The position numbers were made by a program, and so were the translations under genes. Positions 23,142-41,200 of a stretch of DNA of 64,000 nt are shown here, one piece after another. Source of the stretch: Rotaria sp. Silwood1 (Eukaryota > Rotifera > Eurotatoria > Philodinida > Philodinidae); assembly GCA_905250075.1 (NCBI GenBank), contig CAJNOP010000088.1, positions 62,001 to 126,000 on the forward strand. Direction: 5' to 3'. Positions within the stretch are counted from its first letter, which is position 1. The number at the start of each line of letters is the position of its first letter. The notes under the pieces are model-generated. The model did no database searches. It was not told the DNA's origin and saw nothing but the letters and a program-made list of their open reading frames with translations.

Positions 23142-25204
23142 CCTGCACATTTATACCTATTAATTGAATTGCAGGTTTGAACGATATCTTGTCTTTCATA
23201 TATCTCTTTCAGTTGGCTTTCTGATGTACAACTATTCGATAATTCTTTTCTCTCCTTCTTCTCCTCTTTGATGTTTTTACACGTTTGATCTTATGTGCTT
23301 TTCGATGCTAAAGAAACTATAGATACTGAACAAGTAAAATGAATTTAGCACTAACTTACATCGATTATTTTAAAATTTTAATTAGGTTATAATTACATAG
23401 AATTACAATTTGTATTGTTAATGACTGATTTTTCGATAATTTGTTTATAACAAAGAAATATGGAAAGGAGTAATGACTACAACAATTACTGTATCACCAA
23501 CACCAAAGTTGAAAGAAATAAGAGATGCAATAAATGTATGAATAAGGAATAAGAAACTAAGAGAGATAGCTGTTCATTTTTTGAAAATTTGAGGGAAGTA
23601 AGTGTAAATGAAACAACATCGTAAATCCACATCTTAATAACTTTTTGTAACTTCTTTTTGATATCAATGGTTTGCTCAAACATAGAATAAAAGCCGAGAA
23701 GATCAAAGAGATACAAGATCAAAAGGAGCGACACATTCAGAGAAGAATAAATGAATAGTTCCTATACTAGCAAGATGATTGAGAAGATATATGAGAGAAG
23801 AAATATCGCCCTTAGTAGCATCAAATTATTGCGTGTCCACCTTTCATACCTATTCGTGACCAAAAAACATGACAAATATCGTCAATTTACATACTCATTA
23901 AGATAAATTAATTATTTCAACAATACGTATTAGAATAGTAACTCATACAAAAATAAGAAAGACTTGATAAAATGAAAGACTGACATAATTCTCTGCATCA
24001 GTAATAATAGAAGATGATGTTTTGAACATCAAAAAGATAGTTTTCACATTTTCATATTTATCGAGGTCTATCCCTAAGTATTTTATTTTTATTTAGAGAA
24101 ACTAATATTGTTTTCAGGGGTAAAGTTTTCTTACTTAATATAGTATTTTTAAACTCGTTCGTGATAATAAAAATCAGGTTTGTCAAATATTCTTTAATAA
24201 AAGACAGCTTCTGAATGTTTCTTGACGTTTGGATTTTTGTGCTTTGTATATTTTCCTCTACATTTCGAACTTCTATATATCTCAGTATCCTGAGTAACTT
24301 AAAATATAATTAAAATTCATCGTTAGAATAGTGCTGCACTTCAAATAAAAATGAACAGTAATTCATTTTACGAATAATTTTATAGATATGATTGAGTTTG
24401 TCAAATTCAATTTGAACACACTTCTCAAAAATTGAATGAGCAAACGTTTGTTTCATAATGATTCGTGTAGTATACATTGCGATGATAGGAAAGAAAAGAA
24501 AAGAAGTAAATGGACAGATGGTGATAAAGTATGGATCAGTATCTGATTGGTTCATCTATTCTATGTGAAGTGAGGGTGAGCCACATTTCTTTGGCTGACA
24601 CATGTTTGGTTCACTTCTTACGACCAGTTACAGGGATAAACAACAACTTTCTTAAATACGAATCGATATCCGATAAACAAAAAACAAAAATAGTTATTCA
24701 CAACAGATTGATAACATCGTAATTACTAATTGGTGTAGCTGACAGAAAACGTCCAAGAGTACGGATATCATCGATCTGTAGAAATGCTAAAAAACACCTT
24801 TTTAAAATAGATAATGAAAATTATCAGGGCATGACGGATAGGTGATATTTAAAAAAATAATTCGGGCGTCATATAATGTACGACAAATATTTCAAGGTGA
24901 ACAAAGATCCATAGTTTATTTCATAAGCCTTTTCAATCAATAAAACAATTGGTTAACTAAAGGTAACTGTTATTTTATTACAGTTTTATACGGTGTAATA
25001 GAACTTCACTGATGAAGTATTCATCAAAATATAGATGAACTCATCCTATAATTGGCATGCTATTTTTCTAAATTAGAATTTTGCATAAGAATAGATCTAA
25101 TCACTTAAACTTGTAAATTAAATTAAGATACTATTCATCATATGACTCCTATAAAAACTTAACTGAAAGAAAATTTCTTTTGCTGCTTTGTTTTCAGATT
25201 GAAA
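23142..25204. other. intergenic, no gene supported
   Basis: Possible short XPR1-like remnant at 23150-23180 (minus strand), otherwise AT-rich sequence with no family resemblance. The final bases before 25205 (tttgttttcag, AG at 25196-25197) look like a splice acceptor just upstream of the fucose synthase start. Confidence 0.5.
25186..25197 (+). promoter_or_regulatory. splice-acceptor-like site just before GFUS ATG
   Basis: Pyrimidine-rich tract ending in ttttcag, 7 nt before the start codon. It may be the acceptor of a 5'UTR intron or of spliced-leader trans-splicing, which is established in bdelloid rotifers. No candidate donor exon was identified upstream. Confidence 0.5.
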
Positions 25205-30181
<4,977 letters not shown>

Positions 30182-31001
30182 TACATATATATTTATATTT
30201 ATAATCTCATTATTTTCTTTCTTTTTTTTTTTTTTATTGAACGTAACATTTTAACTTCATTGATTTATATAATTGGCTAAGTAGAAATTTGACAAATAAA
30301 TACAGTTATATCGATATTTATATTCGTTTTTTACTAAAATAGCGATTTTAGAATTGATTTTGAATTATATTCAGATAGATCGAAAAAAAACGATTATTAT
30401 CATTAAATTTTTCTATTAAAACAAAAATATATGATAACATAATTAACTCTTGACTCTTCCTAATAATTTCAAAACAGGTGCGGATGAAAACAAATATGAG
30501 AATTGAATATAGGTGTTTCTAATATATTGATAGTATGAAAGGATCGATCAGGCACTCTCTTATTTATGGCAGCAATTTTGCGTCAAAAAAGCAGTTTGAA
30601 CTTGGATACAAGAATTCGATAATTGGGATTTTGCTAGTACTGATCGCAGCCGAGCAGAGCTACTCTGTATCTTTTGACCTAAGGTGGTTACTCTAACGAA
30701 CGTTGGAGAATAGAGTCCGTTGGATCCAAAATTTTCGGACTCGATCGAGCTCATGTCGGGAAGGTGGGTTTAGTTCGATGAAAAACTAGAATAGAAAACT
30801 GTGATTTTCTTGAATATTCGTTTTTCAGTTCAATACAAGACATGTTTTTTTTTCTGTGGCAGTAATCAACAGATGATATAAGATGAAATGTATAGACTAG
30901 ACCTGAAAATTTTATAGTAGAATGAATTAAAAAAGGAAGATTTTAGTATCCTCCTTGATGTAACGCAAACACTTATATTATTTGTTCACTAAACGCGCTA
31001 A
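30182..31001. other. intergenic with a short GC-richer island
   Basis: Downstream of GFUS. A patch at about 30540-30780 is less AT-rich and holds a 64-codon minus-strand frame (30560-30754) with ordinary amino-acid usage but no family resemblance or splice context. Nothing else is seen. Confidence 0.4.
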
Positions 31002-31712
31002 ATGTTAAGCATAATGATCATGCTGAAGAAATCTGAATCTCATACAATATCACAAGATAATATTGAAAGACATTCAAACATTAGTCTATTGTATTGGATA
31101 TATACTATTCTAATAATAATTTCAACTCTTATGTATATAATATGTTTATTTTCATCGGAAACATGGTTTATAATTAAACAAGATAATAATAATGAAACGA
31201 TGATCTATTTTCAATCGAAAAATGTTTGTCTTAATGAAAAAAATAATAAATTTTGTATTGAACCATATTTACCAATAGATCAATGTGATGAACATAATTT
31301 CACTCAATGGACAATTCGCTGTTCTAGACAATATTTTATTTTTTTCAATAAAACATCATTGAATATATGTAATTGTTTTCAAATTCAATTAACTAATATA
31401 ATATATCGAAATAATATTTTTATATTCATTCTTCTTATATTAACAAGTCTCATAACATTTAGTAAATTTTGTTCATCAAACGAATGTATTTTATATTATT
31501 TAAATAAGTATCTTCTTTTGATTTTCCTTCTAACAATAATTTGTTTTGAATTTTATTCTGTTTACATTATATTTAATGATAAGAAATTTATTGAAAAACT
31601 TTATAAAAATTATTTTTCAATGATTCATATATATTCAACTATATTGTATTCATTTCAAATATTGATTATCATTATTCATATTATTTCAATAATACTACTT
31701 CTTCATGTTTGA
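31002..31712 (+). CDS. four-TM membrane protein, hypothetical, 236 aa
   Basis: A single exon with an uninterrupted frame. Four hydrophobic helices lie at about residues 28-50, 138-154, 165-190 and 206-235, with a large first loop (51-137) holding Cys at about 76, 85, 95, 107, 123 and 125 and N-glycosylation sequons (NET, NFT, NKT). TM1, a long Cys-bearing extracellular loop and then three helices is the layout of claudin/PMP22/tetraspan proteins. The loop lacks a clear claudin WxxLWxxC signature, although ETWF follows TM1. Function is unknown; a junctional or tetraspan-like membrane protein is a guess from topology only. It is convergent with the minus-strand gene ending at 32267. Confidence 0.65.
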   Translation: MLSIMIMLKKSESHTISQDNIERHSNISLLYWIYTILIIISTLMYIICLFSSETWFIIKQDNNNETMIYFQSKNVCLNEKNNKFCIEPYLPIDQCDEHNFTQWTIRCSRQYFIFFNKTSLNICNCFQIQLTNIIYRNNIFIFILLILTSLITFSKFCSSNECILYYLNKYLLLIFLLTIICFEFYSVYIIFNDKKFIEKLYKNYFSMIHIYSTILYSFQILIIIIHIISIILLLHV

Positions 31713-32266
31713 TGTGTTTATATTGAAATGAAAAAAAAAACAAACAAAGAAAATTTCATCTAAGTTTCTTATATGACGACGCATAGAAAAAAAAAAGAAG
31801 AAAAAATAAATAAATAAAAGAAATTTTTCTTTGAACAAATTAATTTTAAAAAAATGAAACAAACTTCACACAATTAAGACAAAAAAGAACAAAAAAAAAA
31901 GTTATTTTTGTCAAAGAAAGAAGTTAAAATTAAAAGACGATTTACCTAAAAATAATTAAAAAAGAGAAATGTTAAAAACTCAGATCATTTTTCTTTTCTT
32001 TTTGTTGTACGAAAGGAGCGCCAAAGTCTGGTATAATATAAATACATTATTGCTAATAGACAGGACAAAACATACATATGAACTGTGACTAAACAAAACG
32101 AGAAACAAAGACATAACAAAAACTGTTCATTAGCAGCAATGGCAAATCTCAGGAAGGTTTAGAGTCATAGTAAGAATAATAGTAGCAGCACCAATACGAA
32201 AAAAAATGTGAACGAATACGCTTGTGCATATAAAAACGCGAGAAAAATTATATTATTAAAAAATAA
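31713..32266. other. A-rich convergent intergenic region
   Basis: Contains the 3' ends of the 31002 gene (plus) and the 32267 gene (minus). Long A-rich and AAAT-type tracts dominate (31720-31960). No gene is seen. Confidence 0.5.
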
Positions 32267-35200
32267 TTATCGTTGTGTGGATAGAACACGAAGCATTAAT
32301 AATTGTCTTTCGCCATCTTTCTCACCAATGGCAACAACTGTTCGATTATGTGCAGCCATATGTATATCAAGTGGTGTCATATTAACAGGCATTGTTGATG
32401 CTAATTGACCTGATAGTATACGCCATAAACATATATTTTGATCTCTTGAACCAGTGGTCACTAATTGATTTGTTGATACACATACACAAGTTATCTGAAA
32501 GTAAATTAAATCATTAAAATATTTCTTAAGAAAATCTTTCTTTATTGTTTTTTAATTACTTCTCGGCTATGTCCAACTAATCGTGAAACAAGTTCTTTTG
32601 AATTTGAATTCCAAACTTTTGCCGTCGCATCTGCACTTGATGTCACAAAATATGAACGATCAGGTGATAATTTTATATCTGTAATTCTATCTCTATGTGC
32701 GTTTTGCCCATTATCATTTAATACACCTAAACGTTGACATGATGGTATACTCCAAAGAATAACTTGTCCATTTCGTGTTCCTGTTAACATTTGTTCATTA
32801 TTTAAAACAAGTGAACATTTTGGATCCGAATCGATTGTTATCATTGGTGGTTGAACTAATTCGTGTTGTGTTGTTATATCAAAAACAACATAATTTGTTG
32901 ATGCTCCCATTGGACAACCAACAATAGCATAACGTTCATCAGATGTTAAAGCTATAAATGTTGGTGTACCACCATATGATTGATTTGTATCTGATTTAAT
33001 TTCTTTTATTAATTCTGAATTATTTAAATCAAGTATACCAACAGATATTCCACGTCCATATTTTTGATTACCAGCCATAACAAGATTATTTGAATCATTA
33101 GTTAATGTAAATGTAGCACATTTTATTTGATGTGTTAACTGAACCGGTTTTCCTGTGTTAACATCCCAAATCTAAAAGAAAAAAAACCAAACAAAAAGTT
33201 TTAAAAATTAATTTGATAACTGTTCTTTTTCTCTTTTAAGCTTACTTGAAGTATATTTGTTTGAGTATCAATACCATCACTTGCTAAACCAACAAGAAGT
33301 GTTCCATTACATGCTAATCCAACTTTAATACAATTGGTACTTGTTCCATGCATGCTTGAAACCAATTGTCCATTCTAAGAGGCAAAAAAATACATTATAC
33401 AAAGAAAAACAAATAATAAGACTATTATTTGTCATCTTACCAAAGCATCCCATATTTGTGGTGGTCCTTGACTTTGTCCAACAATAGCATATTTTCCATT
33501 GGGTGTCATACTAATTGAAGTAATATTACTTAATTCATAATCTGTTTGTAAACCACCATCAGCAAACATAGCATTCATTGAATAACCAGCAGCACCACCA
33601 GCAACACCTTCCCATGATTCGACCGTATCTCGATATCCTTCAGTTACCCCACCATGAACATAACCAAAATCTGCTACTGGTGGTGCATGATAATCGGTTT
33701 CAATGATATGCTCTATAAAAAAAACACAACAGCCAAATGAGTATTAATGAAATTAAAATAAAATAATTCATGCAAACAAAAAAATTAAATAATAAAATAG
33801 CCCAATCAATATCATGCATATTCCTACGTTGTGAATAGCTTGAAGATGTTTGTTGTTGCTGATTATCACGTGCAAAGTCACCATAACGTGATGACATTGT
33901 TGGATAATTAGTAAAAATACCAGTAGCGGTATCCATACCACTATATTCTCTAACAACTTCTGTAATGGGATCACTTTCAAACATGTACTATTCTAATACA
34001 AGTTCGACTTTTTTACTTACCACGTGTTTGTTCAATTCGTGTTGTTTCCATTTCATCGGCTGCTGCAGCTAAATTATTAACTTCAATATCTATCGGAATA
34101 GTCTTTGCCGAAGGAACTATAATACATGTAAAAATAGTGTAAAAAAAAACTAATTTTTATGATTATTTTACCACCTGGTTGTGTTGTAATGCGGCTGACT
34201 GGTACTGATATAGGGCGTGCGGGTGGTATACAACCACCACCTGTACATTGACGTGCTGCAAATGCAAGTGCAAGTGGCAGTAAAAGTAAACCACTAACAA
34301 GTGCTAATATCCAACCAATTGGGCCAAGACGAGGACCACCTACACGGCCATAATCAATTAATTTACCAGTTTTTGCTAATATAGGCTGTGGAGCTCGAAG
34401 TGTTTTTGTTGTCGTTGTTGTTGTTATAATGGTTGTTGTTATGATTGGAGTTGTTGTACCTATTATTTCAAATGTAAAATAAATTTTTTGTTTCGTTTTT
34501 TTAAGAAAAAAAAAGTGTTTTATCGTACTTGAAATCTCACAATAAGGTCCTGTATACTCTTCGTAACATATACAACGACCTTCATGACATGTACCATGAT
34601 AACAATTAATATTAGCACAAAGATCAGCTGTAATAGAAATTGTAAATCATTTTTTATTGTTCTTTTTCTGTTTTTGAATGAATAAACTTACGTGGAACTT
34701 CACAAGTTGGTCCTGTGTAGCCTGTATAACATATACAAGCACCTTCACGACACTGTCCGTAACCACAATAAACATTTTCGCATGGATTAGCTGGAGGATC
34801 TAAAATAATAATTCAATTAATAATCAGGTTTTTTTTAATAATTCTATTTTGAATATTATTTCATACATTCTCGACAATCATCGCCATAATATGGAGATGG
34901 ACAAACACAACGTCTAGAAACACCTTCCGGTATACATTGACCATGGTTTGCACATGGATATAATACACAAATATCATCTATAAATAAAAACTACACTAAA
35001 AAAAACAAAATTCTTCTAATTAAAAACAACCTTCACAATGACTTCCGGTGCGACCAGTTGGGCATATACAACGAGCTAAACCGTGATCAGTTTTACAGCT
35101 ACCTCCATAACAATCGTAATGTGAACATGGATCTATCAGAATATGGAAAATAAAAATAGACGATTAGATATCAAGTTAAAATTAAAATAAAGAAACTAAA

Positions 35201-38200
35201 ATTTTTTAAATAATTATCTAAAAGCATCAGCAATATATATTCATGCAATAAATAAAATACAAAAAACTTGAAAGTAAAGTTGATTCTAAATTAAAGGAAA
35301 AAAAATAATAATTCGTTGATATGCATCGTTATTATTATTATTATATCAATGTGAGTCGAAAAAAAAAAAGAAAAAAGTTGATGTTTTAAGTATTCAGAAT
35401 TACGAATACTATAAAAACAATATTGAACGGAACGAACGAAAAATGAATCTGACTGGTATATTGAAGCCTTATTAACAAACGTTCTTTATTCTTTATTTTT
35501 CTCATATGTTTATTGAAAGCGCACGTCAAATGTCTACTTATAAAAGAACCAACCACTCCTATTTCATCTAAATATAGAGCACTCTCATAATCAGACAAAC
35601 ATTCATAATAAGGTGTCCTATCATGCTGATAAATCATACAGTCTATTATTGTGATTGATATTAGGACAAACGTCTATTCGAAAAACAATACAAACGGAGA
35701 AAAAAATAAAACAAAAAATCAACATGCATTTGTTTTTTTTTGTCTAATACGAAAAAAAAACTACTTTGCATGATAAATCTTATCACATACCATCTATTTC
35801 ATAACAATTCGTTCCTCGATAACCAAGTGTACATTGACACACTGGTCGATTTTCTTGTGTACGACATAAACCTCCATTATGACATACAAAATTTGAACAT
35901 GGATCTATTTGTCGATCACATGCTGAACCTTCATAACCTTGATGACATTGACATCTGTATGATGTCCCTTCACTAATGCATGTACCATAATTGCATGATA
36001 TTCGAGTACATGCATCTTTGGAGACAAAGAAAGAATGAATTATTTAGCAAACAAAAAAAATAATAAGCCGCTAACTCTATGAATTCTAGCTATTTTCTTT
36101 TGCTATAAATAAACTAAAAAAGCAAATATAACTACGACGCAAATAATCGAATCCAGTCACGACTATATTTAACTCACCCAAAGGTGTAAGGCAGTCACGG
36201 CCTGAATAACCTTGATGGCATTGGCAAACAACTATACTACGCACGACTTTACATCGTCCATAGTTACAATTGACTTGGGCACAAGGATCTAGATTAAATT
36301 TATATTTTTTTTCGCTTCCTATATGGGATCAAGTTTAATTTTTCTGTATAATTATTTATTTCATTATAATATTTATAATATAGTTTTTTTTTTCTTTCTT
36401 GTCCTTTCTTTTTAACACATATCAATGATCACACATCTTACCCATTATGCAAATTGAAGGGTAGTGACCAGTTCAATTAGAATGAGAAGGAGAATGCACA
36501 TTTACATACACATTTGTCCACCTGAGCGTGCGTGCAACTCATGTGTGCATAAGCGCGATCTTTTTCTACTCTAACGGTATGTATATGTATATAGATTCAT
36601 GTTCAATCAAAAAAAATTTGCATAATGTTCCTTTTTCATATGTATACACAGCATGGTGCAATATGATGTAAAAAATTGACGACGACAATCTATTACCTTG
36701 AATATAGTGTTGAATTATATCCTTTGAAGAAGAGTGCAATGACAGAGTAGGGAAAAAAAGTATCCGAATAAGTGATGATCGCTTAGTAAAGATAAACATT
36801 TGTCTAAGAATTATGCAAGAGTCGCGCAATCATATCTTATTTTGGTGTTGATCAATCATTCTTATCGTTCTGTTAATCCACTTATGAACTCGTTTAGCAT
36901 TAAGTGGCATCCAATAGGCAATTATTACTCTACTCTATAGAAAGACTAAACATACGCCTGTCTTTGTTTGCATTCTATCATAATGAAGGAAATGTTGTTA
37001 TCGATCTATTCAATCTTAATGTTGTTTTCTTTTGAAATTTTTTCTTCTTAGTTCAATAACATACATGCATTCTATCAATGAAACAACCAAAAAAAAGAAA
37101 GACAACAAATTTTACAAAGACTGATTGATGTCTGTCTTCGAAGGTATGCCAATAAAAAAATGTCTCAATTTTCGTATCGTTATTCACTAATGGAAGTTGA
37201 TTGTTAGTACTTATTGCATCACTCATGAATAAGTAAAAGAAAAGTAAAACTACTAATACTACAACAATATCTACTTCTACTAAATATATACATGCACCGG
37301 GTTTTTTTTTGTTGTTGTAACATACCAATTTGAGTGTCACATCGTGGACCACCATAACCTTCATAGCATGAACAATACGGTTGACTAGTACGATCCTTTT
37401 GACAACTTCCATGATTACATAGATAATTTGAACATGGATCAACTTTTTTTAAAAAAAAAAGCGAAAAGCAAAAAAAAAAAAAGTTAACTAAAATAGATGA
37501 AAGACGAAGAAAAAAAATATCCTTGACTTAAATTAGCTTTCTTTCACATGCACATACAACTTTTTTTGTTTGCATAGTTACCTTGATGTATAGAAGAGCA
37601 GAAAAAAGAGCAAGTGATAATGTCATTGAAGGGACATATAATCCTCCTCACTCACATATATAAATATATAGACAATGCACAGTCTGATTTATTTATTTCT
37701 CAAGGTTCTACCATCAGCTTCGACATCATTATCACGTTGATGACAAATGGCACACGCTCAGCATGTATTATAAATGGCTGAAAGAAAAAAAAACCGAGAA
37801 CTGTTTACCTGATTGTTCACAGCGATATCCGGTATATTGTGAAGGACAATGACAATAAGCTAAAGATGTTGGAGATGCTGGTTGAATACAATAACCACCA
37901 TTAAGACATTGGATTCGCTCACAAGGTGTCCCTAAAGAAAGAACATATTTCTATATATACATATATATAATGAACTATGTAGAGCTTATGTTCATTGGAA
38001 GAATAATAAATTGGGGGCGGAAGAAATAATGTGAAAAAAATTATTAAACTTACAACAGCCAAAGTAACATGGCATGGAACCGCCCGAACGTGTTTCATAT
38101 TGGGATGATGGCGGAGGAGCAGCCTCCGCTATAGTGGTAATCAATAGTAATGAAATGAAGAATTTCATTGTATATAATAATGAATAATAATACAAAAATG

Positions 38201-41200
38201 GTGAAAAAGAAGCGTGTCACTCTTATATCGATGAATGCACGGATGGATGAATCACATCATTATAAGCGACGACTAATATTGAATGTTTCTTTTCTTTTTT
38301 CTTCTTTTTTGTATTCTCTGTTGGTTTTAGCAAGGTCGATGAGTAATGTATAACTGTTGATGTTAGTAACTGTATGTATCTCAAGAATGAAACAATGACA
38401 ATGAAGATAGAAATCGATGAAAGTCGAAGATAGAGATATAGACCGAAAAGAATTAGGAGAAACAAGGTCTTTTACTAATAATAATTCAGTTTATGTAAGG
38501 AAATGTGTCGATTGATCACAATGCATATCGTTTCAAACTTGTCTTTTACCTCTTCCAACTTCTCTCAATGTAATAGCAATAGAAACACGAGAAGAAATGA
38601 GAGACAGACAGAAAAAAAAAGAAAGGAATGGTATAAGATGCAAACAAACACCAAACCACAAACTAACAATGACGACGACGATGGCATAGAAGAGAGAAAA
38701 AAAGCGAGATATATAAATATACCAAGAAAAAATCAACTATGTATGAATAATCAAGAAAGGCACGATATGAAAGTAGAACGGTTAGTAATATCTTGTATTA
38801 GAAAGAACAAAAACGTCAACAAGGCGATGGAAGATACTATATTATCATCATCTCAACTATTTTCTCCCTCTCTTCTTCTATCACTACTGGCAATGCTGAA
38901 ACCGCAAGTTGTTGTCCCGATTGTCGTCCTCTTACGATTTTTTTTTCTATTCTTCTTGATATATGTTGACTATGGATGAATGTATGCTCACGCACACGTA
39001 CAAACGTAAAGAAGAAAGAGAGACTAAAGAAACAGAAAAAAAAAGCTTCTTATTAACATTAAAAAAATGTGCACGAAATACGCAAAGAACGATCACATTA
39101 ATATATATTTGCTCGCGTTTGCGTTATTCGAAGTAGGACGTTCGTAATATTGTTTGATGCAAAAGAAGATACAACGAAAAAAAAAAAGTCGAAATACAAG
39201 CATTATTCAAAAAAAATGCAAGATTTAATGGGAACTTGTATCGAGAAAAAAAACCAAAGAACTCGTCTAAATGCGCATTCATAAGCATTTGCAGTCTCGT
39301 CATTTTTTCCCTTTCTCTCTCTTTCTCTTTCTCATAAAAAAATTGTTTTTTACGTCAACTTTGTTGACATTGTTGTAGCCACATCTATTCGAATCAAAAA
39401 TTCAAGGTGACATTTTTTCTTCTATAGATTCAATCTCAAATACACGATTCATTAAAAAAAAACGATGTTCTGCAAACACCTGTGTCAATATAAGTAGATG
39501 CTTATCGAGAGATGAAGATGGAAAAAAAAGAAAAAGAATTCTTTTTTTTTTCTCTTTTGTGTTTAATATCTCGTGTTATAAAATGTATATCAATTAAACT
39601 TACGTTCAGGTATATTTGCATGATTATTCCAAAGAACACTTGGATCATAATCAATTAATCCCGGATTACGTATAGAGTTATGTATTAAATTCTCATGATG
39701 ATTATCTGCCATGAATATAATCTATTATAATATTAAAATGTTGATTTTCTTTTTGCAAAACATTTTTTTACTTATGTTTACTTACATCTTGAACATAACC
39801 AATAAAATTTTTTCCACATAAGTAAATTTTTCTATCACCAAATAAACTAAAATATTCAATAAAATATGTATAATGCCTCGTTTCATCATCAAATGTTAAA
39901 TCAATCTAAAGATAAAAAGAAACGGAATTAATTATTAATATAAAAGAAAATACAAGCCAACATACGGTGTTTATTGTTTTTTGACATTGTAAAACATGCC
40001 ATTGATCACCCCTGACACGTCCAGGAAAATCATATGTATAAATGATTCCACCATTTCGAATAATTAAACGTGGATAATAATTCTAAATTTTGATGATATT
40101 TAATTAAAAAAGACACATGTGTTTTTTTTTTCTAAATTGTATTTACCTGAATGACAATTGATACTTGTATAGAACCATTTTCTGTTGTAAATAAAACTGA
40201 ATTATCTGATATTGTAAATATCATTAAATAAATTTGTTCATATTGTCCTGATTCAATTTGAGTAAAATATCGAAGTGAACCTTTATTATTCATATGAATT
40301 AATGATGATGACGATAATGATGATGTACAAACTAGTGAACAATCAGTTTGACCACAAAATTGTAAAGGTTGAATACTATTACAAGGCATTTGTCTATCAC
40401 ATATTGAACCTTGATCACAAAAACAATCATAACGATCAGATTTCACAATGCCTTCAGGTAATAATGGATGATGATTATATGTTATATTAGCAAAACATCC
40501 AACAAATAAATTATCAGATACAATACGATCTGATCCGCCAATAGTTATAACATCAAAAAATAACGATAAAGATGAAAGATTAGATATATTTGTTGTACGA
40601 TTATCTATTTTTATATACATATTTTTATTTGAAAATTGACGAAAAATTAAAATATAATGTTCCTGTCCATCATTAATTGTTTCATTATCATTAAAAATTA
40701 ATAATAAGGTCATATTATGTGATAAATAATAGTGTAATTGTAATTTTCCTTCCTTTAAAGAAAGTATAAGACCATAATTATCATCATTTGAATATATTGA
40801 TGCTATGATACCATTTAATGATTGAGTTTTTATTGCTATTTGACATTCATAAAATTCATCATTCGATGGAATTTGAAGTTCAATTATATCATGATAATCC
40901 CGAATAGAAAAACTCACATCTGATGAAATATATGAAATAACATTTTTGGCTAGAACAGATTAAGAACACAAAAAATAAGATAACAATTAAATCTTTAACA
41001 GATCGATTTTGACACGCATAAAATGTCCGTGAAAATTTATATATTAGATCGACTAAGCTGGTGATTATATATAAATAGATTACGAAACATATATTATACT
41101 AGGTTACGATTTTTAATTTCTCAAGGGTAATTCCTTAAAATAACATAGTAGGAGCTCTTTTGAGTGGCAATTGACTTTAAAAAATGAATCATATGGAATG

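Noticed and set aside
23486..23734. Hydrophobic minus-strand frame considered as XPR1 N-terminal TM exons
   Set aside because: No match to XPR1 TM or SPX motifs; Leu/Ser-rich composition explained by base composition.
33960..33984. Met starting MFESDPIT as the start of a separate WD40 gene
   Set aside because: The AG acceptor at 33960 puts these codons in the intron, and phase from the preceding exon (ending TRIEQTR) fits directly to EVVREYSG.
38503..38979. 158-codon plus-strand frame with Lys/Arg-rich product
   Set aside because: Purine-rich low-complexity sequence inside the intron upstream of the EGF exons; no features.
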